A stretch of 54,668 nt of DNA from assembly GCA_021734245.1 (NCBI GenBank), contig JAIPJH010000009.1:1-54668 (forward strand), read 5' to 3'. Positions 1 to 8,397 of this stretch are shown here, one piece after another. Each line of letters opens with the position of its first letter. Position 1 is the stretch's first letter. The position numbers and the translations under genes were made by a program. The stretch is from Candidatus Cloacimonadota bacterium (lineage in GTDB: Bacteria; Cloacimonadota; Cloacimonadia; Cloacimonadales; TCS61). The notes beneath the pieces were generated by a model, which did not search any database, was not told the DNA's origin, and was given only the letters and a program-made list of their open reading frames with translations.

Positions 1-756
1 GGTGATGGCACATATCTTGTAGATTTTATGATAACAGGAACAACTGAACAACCACTTGATTTCACTTTAAGTCAAGCTTGGAAGAAAGTTAATTTGTGGG
101 ATTTAGCCGATTTTCAGATTGGCCGAAATGTTTTATCATATGGAAGAATTTGTACTTCCCGTGGTTCCAGAAATCTTCAGATTCAACCTTTACATGTAGC
201 ACCAGTTGTCTGGAGTTTCAAGCTTCATAAACAATTAGGAAAAATTCATCTTTATTCAGATGCTGTCTGGCCACAAGTTGGTTTAGCAGATGCTGCTGGA
301 AGATTGGCTTATGAATCAGATAAATTGACCATCGGTGCTTCCGGAGTTATGGGACATTTATCAGAATGGTTTAAAGAAGATGGTACAACAGAAGGAGCTT
401 GGGCTTTCGATATTGATTTTGTACTGGCAAATTTTTTAAGAGTTTCAGGACAATTTAGTAGAGAACGCGTTGGCAGCGAAGATAACTATTATGTAATCGC
501 CAGTTATGATCCTGGTTTTGAGATGCCATACATGGGTAAAAGAATTGGCCGTGTTATTTACGGTGAATGGAGACCTTACTTTGGCATGATAACCAGAAAT
601 GGTGATGATGATGGAGAAGGAATGGGAGATAGTAATATGTTTGGCGGTATAAACTACCAATCATTTGAAAAATCTTATATGAAGTTTGAAGTAAATATCG
701 ATTCTAATGATGATATCGATCCTACATTCCTAGTACAATTGGGTTATAAATTCTAA
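1..756 (+). CDS. Outer-membrane beta-barrel protein, 3' part (5' end outside window)
   Basis: The frame is open from the first base of the window (G-D-G-T-Y-L-V-D-F precedes the first internal Met at 28), so this is the C-terminal part of a longer gene. The 251 visible residues alternate short polar turns with amphipathic strands (for example KIHLYSDAVW, LTIGASGVMG, YYVIASYDP). The last strand is FLVQLGYKF and ends in Phe, as many outer-membrane barrels do. The seen features support a porin or barrel protein of the outer membrane. The substrate and family cannot be told, although the layout resembles phosphate-selective-porin-like proteins. A bidirectional terminator follows 22 bases after the stop. 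Confidence 0.6.
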   Translation, partial: GDGTYLVDFMITGTTEQPLDFTLSQAWKKVNLWDLADFQIGRNVLSYGRICTSRGSRNLQIQPLHVAPVVWSFKLHKQLGKIHLYSDAVWPQVGLADAAGRLAYESDKLTIGASGVMGHLSEWFKEDGTTEGAWAFDIDFVLANFLRVSGQFSRERVGSEDNYYVIASYDPGFEMPYMGKRIGRVIYGEWRPYFGMITRNGDDDGEGMGDSNMFGGINYQSFEKSYMKFEVNIDSNDDIDPTFLVQLGYKF

Positions 757-777
757 AGAAAAAATAATATAGATTAA

Positions 778-806
778 AAGGTCATGTTTGTTCATGACCT
801 TTTTTT
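778..806. terminator. Bidirectional rho-independent terminator
   Basis: A 9-bp perfect stem AAGGTCATG/CATGACCTT (778-786 with 793-801) has a 6-base loop. It is followed by a T run on the plus strand and by TTTT on the minus strand. It lies between the convergent barrel gene and the YgiQ-like gene, so it can end both transcripts. Confidence 0.85.
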
Positions 807-2538
807 ATTTCAAAAAATTATCTATCAGATCGTTCCGATCATATTTTCTTAAAATTTCAATTATATATTTTTTATTACTTGGTTCAAACCATTGGACTAA
901 AGCTTTTCTCAGCCTAATTTTTCTTCCTCTGGGAATATCAATGTTTCTTCCTTCCATGTCCATTTCTGTATAGTACATAGTAGTGCTCAATGACATTGGA
1001 GTAGGAGTAAATTCCTGAATCTGTTTTAGTTTTATGTTATTTTTCTTTAGATAAACAGCTAATTCTAATATATCTTCAAACGTTTCACCAGGATGGCCAA
1101 TAATAATATAAGGAACAATAAATTGTTTCTTACCAATTTTCTTGTTATAAATTCTAAATAATTTTCCGAATTTTTCATACAATTCAAAAGTTGCTTTATT
1201 CATCAAATCAAGAACTTTGCTGCTTTTATGTTCAGGAGCAAGTTTCAATAAGCCCTGCACATGATTATCCGATATTCTTTCTATAAACTTCGAATCTTCT
1301 AAAGCAAGATCAAAACGGATTCCAGAAGAAACATAAACATTATTCACCTTATTCAATTCCAGGCATTCTTTCAAAACATTTGCATATTGGTCATGTGAAG
1401 AATTCAGATTTTCACAAATCTGTGGGAAAAGACAGGAATTCCTTTTACATATTTCGCTGATATCAAGCTTGCAGTACATGCCATACATATTTGCCGAAGG
1501 ACCACCAATATCCGAGATCGTTCCTTTAAATTCATTATCATTAGAGATTTTTTTAGCTTCTGAAACAATCGATTTTTTGCTTCTTGATTGAATAGTTTTA
1601 CCTTGATGAAATCCAATTGCACAGAAACTGCAGCCGCCAAAACAACCTCGATGAGAAGTGATCGAATCTTTGATTTGAACGAAAGCGGGATTTTTTGATT
1701 TTCCATACATCGGATGTGGTTTTCTGATAAAAGGTAAATCATAGATCTCATCAATTTCTTTCTTACTCAAAGGGCTGGCTGGTTTATTATGAAGCAGATA
1801 TTTTCCTGCAAATTTATAGCTCAGCACTTTTCTTGTATTGTTTTCGTAGAATTTCTGATATAGTTCCCAGAATTCTTTCTTTGTTAATTGACCTTTAAAT
1901 TCTCCAAAAGAGATTTCTCCGAGATCCTTTTTGGTGGATGTAACTGTTCCTCTAATTTCTTTAAGTTCATCAATCCTGTGGCCATTATTCAATCTTTCAG
2001 CAATTTCCAGGATCGGCATTTCCCCCATCCCATAAACCAGCATGTCCGCTCTGGAATCGAATAAAATAGAATTCCTTACTTTATCGCTCCAGAAATCGTA
2101 ATGTGGAAGGCGACGCAAACTTGCTTCGATTCCACCTAAAATTATCGGAGTTTCCTTGTAGATTGATCTAAGTTTCTGAGAGTAAACAATAGTTGCCCTA
2201 TTTGGACGCAAACCCATTTTCCCATCGGGAGAATAAGCATCATTTGAACGTATTTTACGTTGTGCTGTGTAATGATTTACCATTGAATCCATATTTCCGG
2301 ATGAAACTCCAAAAAATAAACGTGGTTTTCCCAACTTAGTAAAATCTTTATCAGATTTCCAATCAGGCTGAGAGATGATTCCTACTTTGAATCCTTTGGA
2401 ATGCAGATAACGAGCTATTAAAATAGGGCCAAAACTGGGATGATCGACATAAGCATCGCCAGTAATAATAATTATATCGAGTTGTTTCCAACCAAGACGA
2501 GTTAATTCTTCTTTGGTAGCTGGTAAAAAATAGGACAT
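805..2538 (-). CDS. ygiQ: YgiQ-family radical SAM protein
   Basis: The 577-residue product belongs to the YgiQ (UPF0313) group of radical SAM proteins, whose reaction is unknown. The N terminus carries the family signature TGDAYVDHPSFG (about 26-37) and then IISQPDW. The radical-SAM cluster motif CxxxCxxC is at Cys299, Cys303 and Cys306 (in SHRGCFGGCSFC), and should bind a 4Fe-4S cluster. It is shorter than many family members (600-740 residues) but reaches the conserved C-terminal region. The start matches the family N terminus. No Shine-Dalgarno is visible, because the terminator of the cold-shock gene ends directly at the ATG. Cytoplasmic. Confidence 0.9.
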   Translation of the reverse strand: MSYFLPATKEELTRLGWKQLDIIIITGDAYVDHPSFGPILIARYLHSKGFKVGIISQPDWKSDKDFTKLGKPRLFFGVSSGNMDSMVNHYTAQRKIRSNDAYSPDGKMGLRPNRATIVYSQKLRSIYKETPIILGGIEASLRRLPHYDFWSDKVRNSILFDSRADMLVYGMGEMPILEIAERLNNGHRIDELKEIRGTVTSTKKDLGEISFGEFKGQLTKKEFWELYQKFYENNTRKVLSYKFAGKYLLHNKPASPLSKKEIDEIYDLPFIRKPHPMYGKSKNPAFVQIKDSITSHRGCFGGCSFCAIGFHQGKTIQSRSKKSIVSEAKKISNDNEFKGTISDIGGPSANMYGMYCKLDISEICKRNSCLFPQICENLNSSHDQYANVLKECLELNKVNNVYVSSGIRFDLALEDSKFIERISDNHVQGLLKLAPEHKSSKVLDLMNKATFELYEKFGKLFRIYNKKIGKKQFIVPYIIIGHPGETFEDILELAVYLKKNNIKLKQIQEFTPTPMSLSTTMYYTEMDMEGRNIDIPRGRKIRLRKALVQWFEPSNKKYIIEILRKYDRNDLIDNFLK

Positions 2539-2562
2539 AAAAAAAGCGACGTTAAACGCCGC
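2539..2562 (-). terminator. Terminator of the cold-shock gene, touching the next start codon
   Basis: On the minus strand GCGGCG-TTTAA-CGTCGC (one G-T pair) is followed by seven T and then directly by the ATG of the YgiQ-like gene. The stem begins 4 bases after the cold-shock stop codon. Confidence 0.75.
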
Positions 2563-2566
2563 ATGA

Positions 2567-2779
2567 TCATGGATTTAACCGCACCACATTTATGGCTTGT
2601 GTGCCTTTATCAGTCTCCATCAAATCAAACTGAACTTCTTCATCCGGAACCAAAAACTTCCGCGATTTCTCTGAGATGGTCACAATAGATTTCCAATGTA
2701 CAAAATATTCCTTTCCATCATCGGTTAAAACGAATCCATAACCTTTTGAATCGTCAAACCACTTTACTCTTCCGTTCAT
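2567..2779 (-). CDS. Cold-shock domain protein (CspA family)
   Basis: A 70-residue single OB-fold protein with the RNP1 motif KGYGFV (about 13-18) and an RNP2-like YFVHW (25-29). It opens with the typical MNGRVKWFDDSKGYG. Family members bind single-stranded RNA or DNA and act as RNA chaperones in the cytoplasm. The acidic, slightly longer middle (ISEKSRKFLVPDEEVQFD) is ordinary variation. GAGAGG five bases before the ATG supports the start. A TTGACT box lies at 2810-2815 on the minus strand. The transcript should end at the hairpin 4 bases past the stop. Confidence 0.93.
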   Translation of the reverse strand: MNGRVKWFDDSKGYGFVLTDDGKEYFVHWKSIVTISEKSRKFLVPDEEVQFDLMETDKGTQAINVVRLNP

Positions 2780-2844
2780 GTAAACCTCTCAATTTATTGA
2801 TAAATACAAAGTCAAAATTTAATCATAATTAAGCAAGTATTTTT

Positions 2845-4014
2845 TTATGAATTTTCTTCTGAGATCATCATTTGATGATCATCTTTTCTTCGAATTATGA
2901 ATAGAATCTTCTTATTCCTGCCGTTGAGTTTCAAATTAATTTTTCTTCTCAATTTTTCGACCGTAAGGGGAAATCCTCGTGTTTTAATTACTAAATCTCC
3001 AACATCAAACTCTTTACAGAATCTTTTAAGTTTCTTTACATCATAACCAAAAACTGTGATTACTTTAAAGCATTTTCCCAGGTTCGAGTTAATTTGTTTA
3101 CTTCCCGTCAGCAAAGCCAATTTCTCATCAATAAGATCATAACCAATTTCCCAGCCGCATTCCTGCACCAATCCGGCCCGAATTACAGCATTATCAGGTT
3201 CAAAAATAAAATTATTAATTGGTCTCACAGCAACTCTTTTATCACTATTCAAAATCTCAGTTTTCTGAGGAAGTAAAACAGCTTTCCTGGTAATTCCAAT
3301 TGTATGCAATTTTCCTGAACAAAGCAGGATTTCTTTTAATTTTCCATTTTCAGAAATGAACTCAAATGTATGCTCAAAGGGCAATTCCATTTTATTGTAA
3401 TCCATTGCAGGAGATAACTTTACAGCAATATTTTCGGTTAAATTCCGTAAACTCAAAATATCTGTTAACTTTGGTGACAATTCATTGGGATCTATTTTAC
3501 GTTTGTTGGAAGGTCTTCTGTCAGGGTCAGAAAATATCGCATCTACTTTTCTATCAAAATCTTCTGCATTTTGGTTTTGGAATGTAACATTTTTTCTGTT
3601 TACAATCGAGCAATTATATTTTGCAACTTCAAGTGTATCAGGATCAGAATCAACTGCAAAAACAGAATCTTTATCTTCAGCAAGATGAATAAGATCTATT
3701 CCAATTCCACAGCAAAGGTCGGCAATTCTAGAAAACTTCACAAATTTTTCAGCATGATATTTTGCTAACATTGTTGAACTGGCTTGCTGCCCACCTTTAT
3801 CTGTAAATATCATTTTTTCTGAATTATCTATTTTATGTTTAAATCTCTGTTGAATTTTAATCAAAGATAATAGATCTTTTATCGGAAAATCAGAATATTG
3901 TTCTTCTAATTTTGTTATTTCATTAATCGAATAAGGATAATTATCTCTTAACATATCCAGAATTATTCGCTTTTTTTCATCTCTGAGAAAATCAATAATT
4001 TTCTTAATATCCAT
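2845..4014 (-). CDS. Class I SAM-dependent methyltransferase, THUMP-like type
   Basis: A 389-residue protein. Residues of roughly 90-200 form a Rossmann methyltransferase core with a glycine-rich SAM loop (IADLCCGIGIDLIHLA) and an acidic ribose-binding strand (VFAVDSDPDTLEVAK), then an FSDPDRRP motif in the catalytic position. The C-terminal third resembles the THUMP-like domain of Bacteroidota relatives. The methylated substrate is unknown; an RNA is plausible for this family. I chose Met at 4014, not the earlier in-frame codon at 4053, because bases 4018-4044 form the upstream gene's terminator. No Shine-Dalgarno is visible at the chosen start. Confidence 0.75.
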   Translation of the reverse strand: MDIKKIIDFLRDEKKRIILDMLRDNYPYSINEITKLEEQYSDFPIKDLLSLIKIQQRFKHKIDNSEKMIFTDKGGQQASSTMLAKYHAEKFVKFSRIADLCCGIGIDLIHLAEDKDSVFAVDSDPDTLEVAKYNCSIVNRKNVTFQNQNAEDFDRKVDAIFSDPDRRPSNKRKIDPNELSPKLTDILSLRNLTENIAVKLSPAMDYNKMELPFEHTFEFISENGKLKEILLCSGKLHTIGITRKAVLLPQKTEILNSDKRVAVRPINNFIFEPDNAVIRAGLVQECGWEIGYDLIDEKLALLTGSKQINSNLGKCFKVITVFGYDVKKLKRFCKEFDVGDLVIKTRGFPLTVEKLRRKINLKLNGRNKKILFIIRRKDDHQMMISEENS

Positions 4015-4017
4015 AAC

Positions 4018-4044
4018 AAAAAAGGCGATCCGAAGATCGCCTTT
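4018..4044 (-). terminator. Terminator of the C25 peptidase gene
   Basis: On the minus strand a perfect 10-bp stem AAAGGCGATC/GATCGCCTTT closes on a UUCG tetraloop and is followed by six T. It lies 15 bases after the peptidase stop and 3 bases before the methyltransferase ATG. Confidence 0.88.
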
Positions 4045-4059
4045 ATAAAGCACTAACTT

Positions 4060-7000
4060 TTATTTAAGCAGTAAACATTTTCTTGTATCGATTTCATTAT
4101 TATCTACTTTTAGTTTATAGAAATATACACCAGTTCCCACAGATTTTCCTGCATTATCTTTTCCATTCCATTCAACCTCGATAACACCTTTTTCAAATGA
4201 TTCCGAAGAGATCAATGTGCGAACTTTTTGTCCTCGAATATTGTAAATATCGAGATCAACTTCAGCACCTTCATTCAAAGCAAAAGAAATGGTTGTTACG
4301 GGGTTGAACGGATTCGGGAAGTTCTGATTTAAAGCCGCTTCAGCAACTTCCGGCAAGATCTCACCAGCATGTGTAAAAAGTTCATTATCGCTATAAAATC
4401 CTGTTCTGCTGTAATTTCCACGATATGTTTTCCAGGGAGTTTTCAAACCTTTTGGAAGTTTTATATCGATAACAAAAGCACCGGTTGACAGACCTGAGAT
4501 CACATCATAATCTCCATCCCAATCAATGTCTTCCAAACTGGCAGGAGTATTGCCAACCATTCCCACCGGAACAGGAGCAAATTCTACTTCGGTTCCATTG
4601 TGATGGTAGACGAACATATTGTTTGCACTGGAAAGAGCGATCAACTCAAGATCATCATCATTATCAATATCCGCTGTGATTGGAGGATTAATAAAATTGC
4701 ATTCTGTATCGATCGGCCAGCCGGAAAGTTCTGTTCCATCCTGCTCGATGATGCTCAATATTCCGTTTAATGTAACATAAGCAATTTCCAGCTCATCATC
4801 ATTATCAAAATCTGCTGCGATCGGGCTTGTAGCAATTTTCTGCGCTGTATCTTTTTGCAATAAAATATTTCCCTCATTATCTATGATATGCAACTTGCTG
4901 TCGTTCGTTCCAATAACTATTTTAAGATTATCCAATACGATCGGTGCTGTGCAGGTCCCGATTCCCAAATCTACAGGAAATCCTGTCAATTCTTCAGCAT
5001 CGTTTGCAATGGCATGAAACTGTCCATTCAAAGAACCTATCAAAATATCGTAAGCTCCATCTTCATCAAGATCAGCAGAAGCCATTTCCTGGAAAGTTAA
5101 CATCGGCATTTCAATTGGGAAGTTGGAAAGCATCGAGCCATCAGTATCTACTACATTCAGGAATTTATCCATTCCAAAACTGACAATTTCGTTTTCATTA
5201 TCACCATCGAAATCTGCTACTATTGGCGTAAGGAGTTGGTCTGAATTTGCCTGATAATCCAAAACTACGTTTCCTGAATTATCGATAGCAAATATCCTGC
5301 CGGTTCTGCTGGCAATAACGATTTCCGGTTCGTCATCGTTTGTAATATCTGCCAACGCTGTACTTTTCCAAACATTTTCTTCATTCGTCCAGGGATAACC
5401 ACTTACCATATTTGCATTATAACCAAGTAAATTCACGTTTGCATCAGCATCGATCAGCATCAGATTTCGTGATCCATTATCATCAAAGTCGAAAATAATT
5501 GGATTACTCAAGATCGAGTTATCGGTTTGCCACGGCCAGTTTTTCTGAAAAAGAGAAACTTCGAAGCTGCGAACATATTCTTTTTCAAAGTTTGCATTAG
5601 CATTTACAGGAGCTGTAACCGTGAGAGTGTAGGAATATGAATCATATTCGCAATCCTGAGGAACTTGCACCAAAAAAGGATCTGCCGTTGCTCCACTACC
5701 ATTTTGGATGGCACCGTAATTTACCGATCCGGTTATCAGCTGAATTGTTGGATCTTCAAAATCAATAGAAGCTGAAACATCAGTAGCATCTGCCCAACCA
5801 TCCTGGTTTATAAGTTCAATATAAATTTCAATTTCTTCACCAGGATTTGGAATTCCATCCCCATCACCGGTATTAGAATCTTCATAAACAACTTCTCCCG
5901 GTGTAATAAATGGGAAATTCCCGTTAGCATATTTTACACCAACGGAAGGATCACCAAATAACACAAGTTCATAATGAACCCATCTTAAAAAATGATTTGT
6001 GGCAGCTTCATTTGCCAATACTACTCTTGATTCACTGAGTGCAGTTCCCAACTCTCTGATATCGTTGGTAAAAATTGCTTTAAAAAACTCTATATCATAA
6101 GGCTGTGAAGGTCCATTTGTACTTCCCGGACTATACCAGCCATAACGCGTATTTCCTACAAATGCGTAAAGTCCTCCTTCAGCAATCACTAGATTTTCAG
6201 CAATACTTTCACCAGAATGACTGGTAGCTTCATCAAAGGCTGCAGGATAACAACCCTGACTGTAAGCAAAACCAAACTCGGTATTTGTGTAGCTGCTGCA
6301 ATGACTGACGTTCTGACCAAAAACCATCGTCTCATTGGAATGTCCCATATGATTTATGATAGCAACTCCATTATTAATAGCAGATTTCACCGTTTGAGTA
6401 CTGAAGGTTCCTTCTCTATCGTACAATTTGAAAATATGGTAATCATCCTGCAGACTGGGAACTTCATCAATAACTTCATCCATGTAATCTCCGCCCCAGG
6501 TGAGTGGATTATTATTCAGATTTTCACCAAATTTATACACCATGTCATCACTTACGGAAACTTCATCCACATATTCATAAGTTTTGTTGAAAAATCTATT
6601 AAATTCATCTTCTGTTTCGGCTGGAATTCTACCTACGGCAATTTCAGGTATCAGGTCAACATCATCTCCAAGTTCACCGTAAATGCCATTTGCATTACCA
6701 TCCCAGTTATTATCCAGGCAGGAATAATAAGCATCACAAGGCATGTGTTCATCAACAGTTCCACTTCCAGTATTTATATAGACGGTCCTGATCGGAATTA
6801 TCTCATCATCTCCACCCAGTAAAATGTGTTCCAATGGTGTATCGGTAGTTGAATAAGCTTGATAAGCATCGATTATGAAGTTCTTTATTTTTTCCTGATC
6901 GTTGACTCCTGTATATTCAGTATAAATATCTTCTACTAGAAATAGAGCTGTGGAAACTCCATGATCATTTCTCCAAACCAGATAATCATCAAAATAAGGT

Positions 7001-7668
7001 GCTCTTTCTGTATCGGTAATTATCAACATTGTAAAAGGATCATTAGGATCGACCAGAGTTCTATTAGAAGCAACTGTGCTCTTTCTATAAGTAATTGCTT
7101 CCTGGTAATTTACAGTCAATCTCTGAAGAGAGTTAATAACATCATCATTTAATATCAGATTATTATTCTGCTTACTTTCCAGTTCCAAATCAATTTCAGT
7201 ATTAAAATCGATCTCGGCATTTTCATACCAGGTCAATTCATTTTTTACAGGATTGAACTTATATGGGTAAAGATTCACCAGTAGTAATTCAAATCCTTTG
7301 TAACGCTGCGTTCCCAACACTTGAAAATCTTGATTTGGATAGAAAGAATTTGACCCGTAAATTTCTGAATTTATAGGAGTATTATCAGGTGTTGCCAGAG
7401 ATATTGGTTGTGGCTTTCTTACATGATCTAATGTGCTGATTTCCATTACATTTTCATTTTGGAATGTAACTGAAATATTCTTCAACTTCTGTCCCATCGG
7501 AAGAAGCAGCTTTACAGGTACGTAAGGAACTGCCGGATTTCCAATATCCAATTTTATTGGAAGTGCATTTACGATCTTATTTCCTTCTACTCGAGGAGTT
7601 TCAATATTAACATTAACAGCATTCAAGATAAAAGGTAAAAGAACTAAAATCAGTAATAATTTTTTCAT
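4060..7668 (-). CDS. Secreted C25 (gingipain-like) cysteine peptidase with beta-propeller and T9SS sorting domain
   Basis: A 1202-residue secreted protein. Order: signal peptide (MKKLLLILVLLPFILNA); an N-terminal propeptide-like region; a C25 peptidase domain at about 205-590; an Ig-like stretch near 600-680; repeated FG-GAP/VCBS-like blades rich in D-x-D-x-D (for example ADFDGDNENE, ADLDEDGAYD, ADIDNDDDLE) at about 690-1090; and a FlgD-like T9SS sorting domain over the last 85 residues. The likely catalytic pair is His443 in INHMGHSN and Cys473 in SQGCYPAAFD. I chose the second ATG because GGAG sits 7 bases before it, inside the first ATG's reading. Inferred role: extracellular protein degradation at the cell surface. 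Confidence 0.88.
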   Translation of the reverse strand: MKKLLLILVLLPFILNAVNVNIETPRVEGNKIVNALPIKLDIGNPAVPYVPVKLLLPMGQKLKNISVTFQNENVMEISTLDHVRKPQPISLATPDNTPINSEIYGSNSFYPNQDFQVLGTQRYKGFELLLVNLYPYKFNPVKNELTWYENAEIDFNTEIDLELESKQNNNLILNDDVINSLQRLTVNYQEAITYRKSTVASNRTLVDPNDPFTMLIITDTERAPYFDDYLVWRNDHGVSTALFLVEDIYTEYTGVNDQEKIKNFIIDAYQAYSTTDTPLEHILLGGDDEIIPIRTVYINTGSGTVDEHMPCDAYYSCLDNNWDGNANGIYGELGDDVDLIPEIAVGRIPAETEDEFNRFFNKTYEYVDEVSVSDDMVYKFGENLNNNPLTWGGDYMDEVIDEVPSLQDDYHIFKLYDREGTFSTQTVKSAINNGVAIINHMGHSNETMVFGQNVSHCSSYTNTEFGFAYSQGCYPAAFDEATSHSGESIAENLVIAEGGLYAFVGNTRYGWYSPGSTNGPSQPYDIEFFKAIFTNDIRELGTALSESRVVLANEAATNHFLRWVHYELVLFGDPSVGVKYANGNFPFITPGEVVYEDSNTGDGDGIPNPGEEIEIYIELINQDGWADATDVSASIDFEDPTIQLITGSVNYGAIQNGSGATADPFLVQVPQDCEYDSYSYTLTVTAPVNANANFEKEYVRSFEVSLFQKNWPWQTDNSILSNPIIFDFDDNGSRNLMLIDADANVNLLGYNANMVSGYPWTNEENVWKSTALADITNDDEPEIVIASRTGRIFAIDNSGNVVLDYQANSDQLLTPIVADFDGDNENEIVSFGMDKFLNVVDTDGSMLSNFPIEMPMLTFQEMASADLDEDGAYDILIGSLNGQFHAIANDAEELTGFPVDLGIGTCTAPIVLDNLKIVIGTNDSKLHIIDNEGNILLQKDTAQKIATSPIAADFDNDDELEIAYVTLNGILSIIEQDGTELSGWPIDTECNFINPPITADIDNDDDLELIALSSANNMFVYHHNGTEVEFAPVPVGMVGNTPASLEDIDWDGDYDVISGLSTGAFVIDIKLPKGLKTPWKTYRGNYSRTGFYSDNELFTHAGEILPEVAEAALNQNFPNPFNPVTTISFALNEGAEVDLDIYNIRGQKVRTLISSESFEKGVIEVEWNGKDNAGKSVGTGVYFYKLKVDNNEIDTRKCLLLK

Positions 7669-7811
7669 ATCATTCTCCATTTTATATTTTTATTTAATGG
7701 TATGCAATTTCTAATCCATTTTCAGTCAAGTGAATTGTTTGTAACGATTACATTTCAAAATTTGTTTAGGAATTATTGACAATAAAATGTGTATTCAGAA
7801 TTTGGATTTGT

Positions 7812-7889
7812 CGGGATGTAGCGCAGTCCGGTAAGCGCGTTCGGTTCGGGACCGAAAGGTCGGAAGTTCAAATCTTCTCATCCCGACCA
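7812..7889 (+). tRNA. tRNA-Pro (anticodon CGG)
   Basis: The cloverleaf is complete. The acceptor CGGGATG (7812-7818) pairs with CATCCCG (7879-7885). The D stem is GCGC/GCGC (7821-7824, 7835-7838). The anticodon stem TTCGG/CCGAA encloses loop TTCGGGA with anticodon CGG at 7847-7849. The T stem GGAAG/CTTCT has loop TTCAAAT. Discriminator A and an encoded CCA end at 7889. A TTGACA box lies at 7776-7781, 30 bases upstream. Confidence 0.96.
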
Positions 7890-7892
7890 TTT

Positions 7893-8397
7893 ATATTGTG
7901 GTTCGCAAAGCGAGCACAATAAAAACGAGATTTGACTTTGCGTTTCTTTCATTTTTTCTATGCAAAACATATCGGTTTTTTAATCAATTAAAATTGACTT
8001 TCCAGTATCTTTAAAAGACCGAAAGGTCGTCCCGAAGTTGAAATACAAAGTTTGAATTCATCGGGAAAATCTTCTCATCCCGACCATTTTATTTGTAGTT
8101 TTCTAAGCAAACCAGTTAGATCAGATTTAGCTTAATATTTTTTCTAGAACCTTAAAAAACATTGATTTCCAAAATAAATCTCGAAAATGAGAAACTAATA
8201 AATTTTGAATTTGAAATGAAAAAACAGCATCTTTCTTAGGTGTCTTTTTTGCTTCAATGCCAAGGAATTTCGTTAGGAAGTTATCAGCTTTCCATGTTAA
8301 CTGGTGTTCGCTTCAAGCAGGGTTTCAGAACAAAGCCTTATAAATTTACGCTCTCAACCCCAGTCTCATTTCATTTTTCTGAAGTCGAGTTCAAAAA
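7893..8397. other. Gene-free stretch with a tRNA-derived duplication
   Basis: No convincing gene is present in these 505 bases. Just past the tRNA an imperfect hairpin (ATTGTG...CACAAT, about 7896-7920) is followed by AT-rich DNA and then by the second copy of tRNA 3' sequences (8017-8089). From 8090 to 8397 I see only AT-rich sequence. A 73-codon plus-strand frame there (8240-8461) has no family resemblance and runs into the surface-protein gene. Confidence 0.5.
8017..8089 (+). repeat. Partial duplicate of the tRNA-Pro 3' half, split by an inverted repeat
   Basis: Bases 8017-8029 repeat 7850-7862 (13 of 13, GACCGAAAGGTCG). Bases 8067-8089 repeat 7870-7892 (23 of 23), which is the T-arm, acceptor 3' strand, CCA and following bases. 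Between them lie 37 bases (8030-8066) bounded by TCCCGA and TCGGGA. The copy lacks the 5' acceptor and D arm, so it cannot be a working tRNA. Confidence 0.85.

Noticed and set aside
4015-4053. Longer N terminus of the THUMP-like methyltransferase
   Set aside because: The extra 13 codons are the terminator hairpin of the peptidase gene, with no ribosome site.
6217-6822. 201-codon plus-strand frame inside the peptidase gene
   Set aside because: Antisense shadow of a clear coding region, with no family resemblance or ribosome site.
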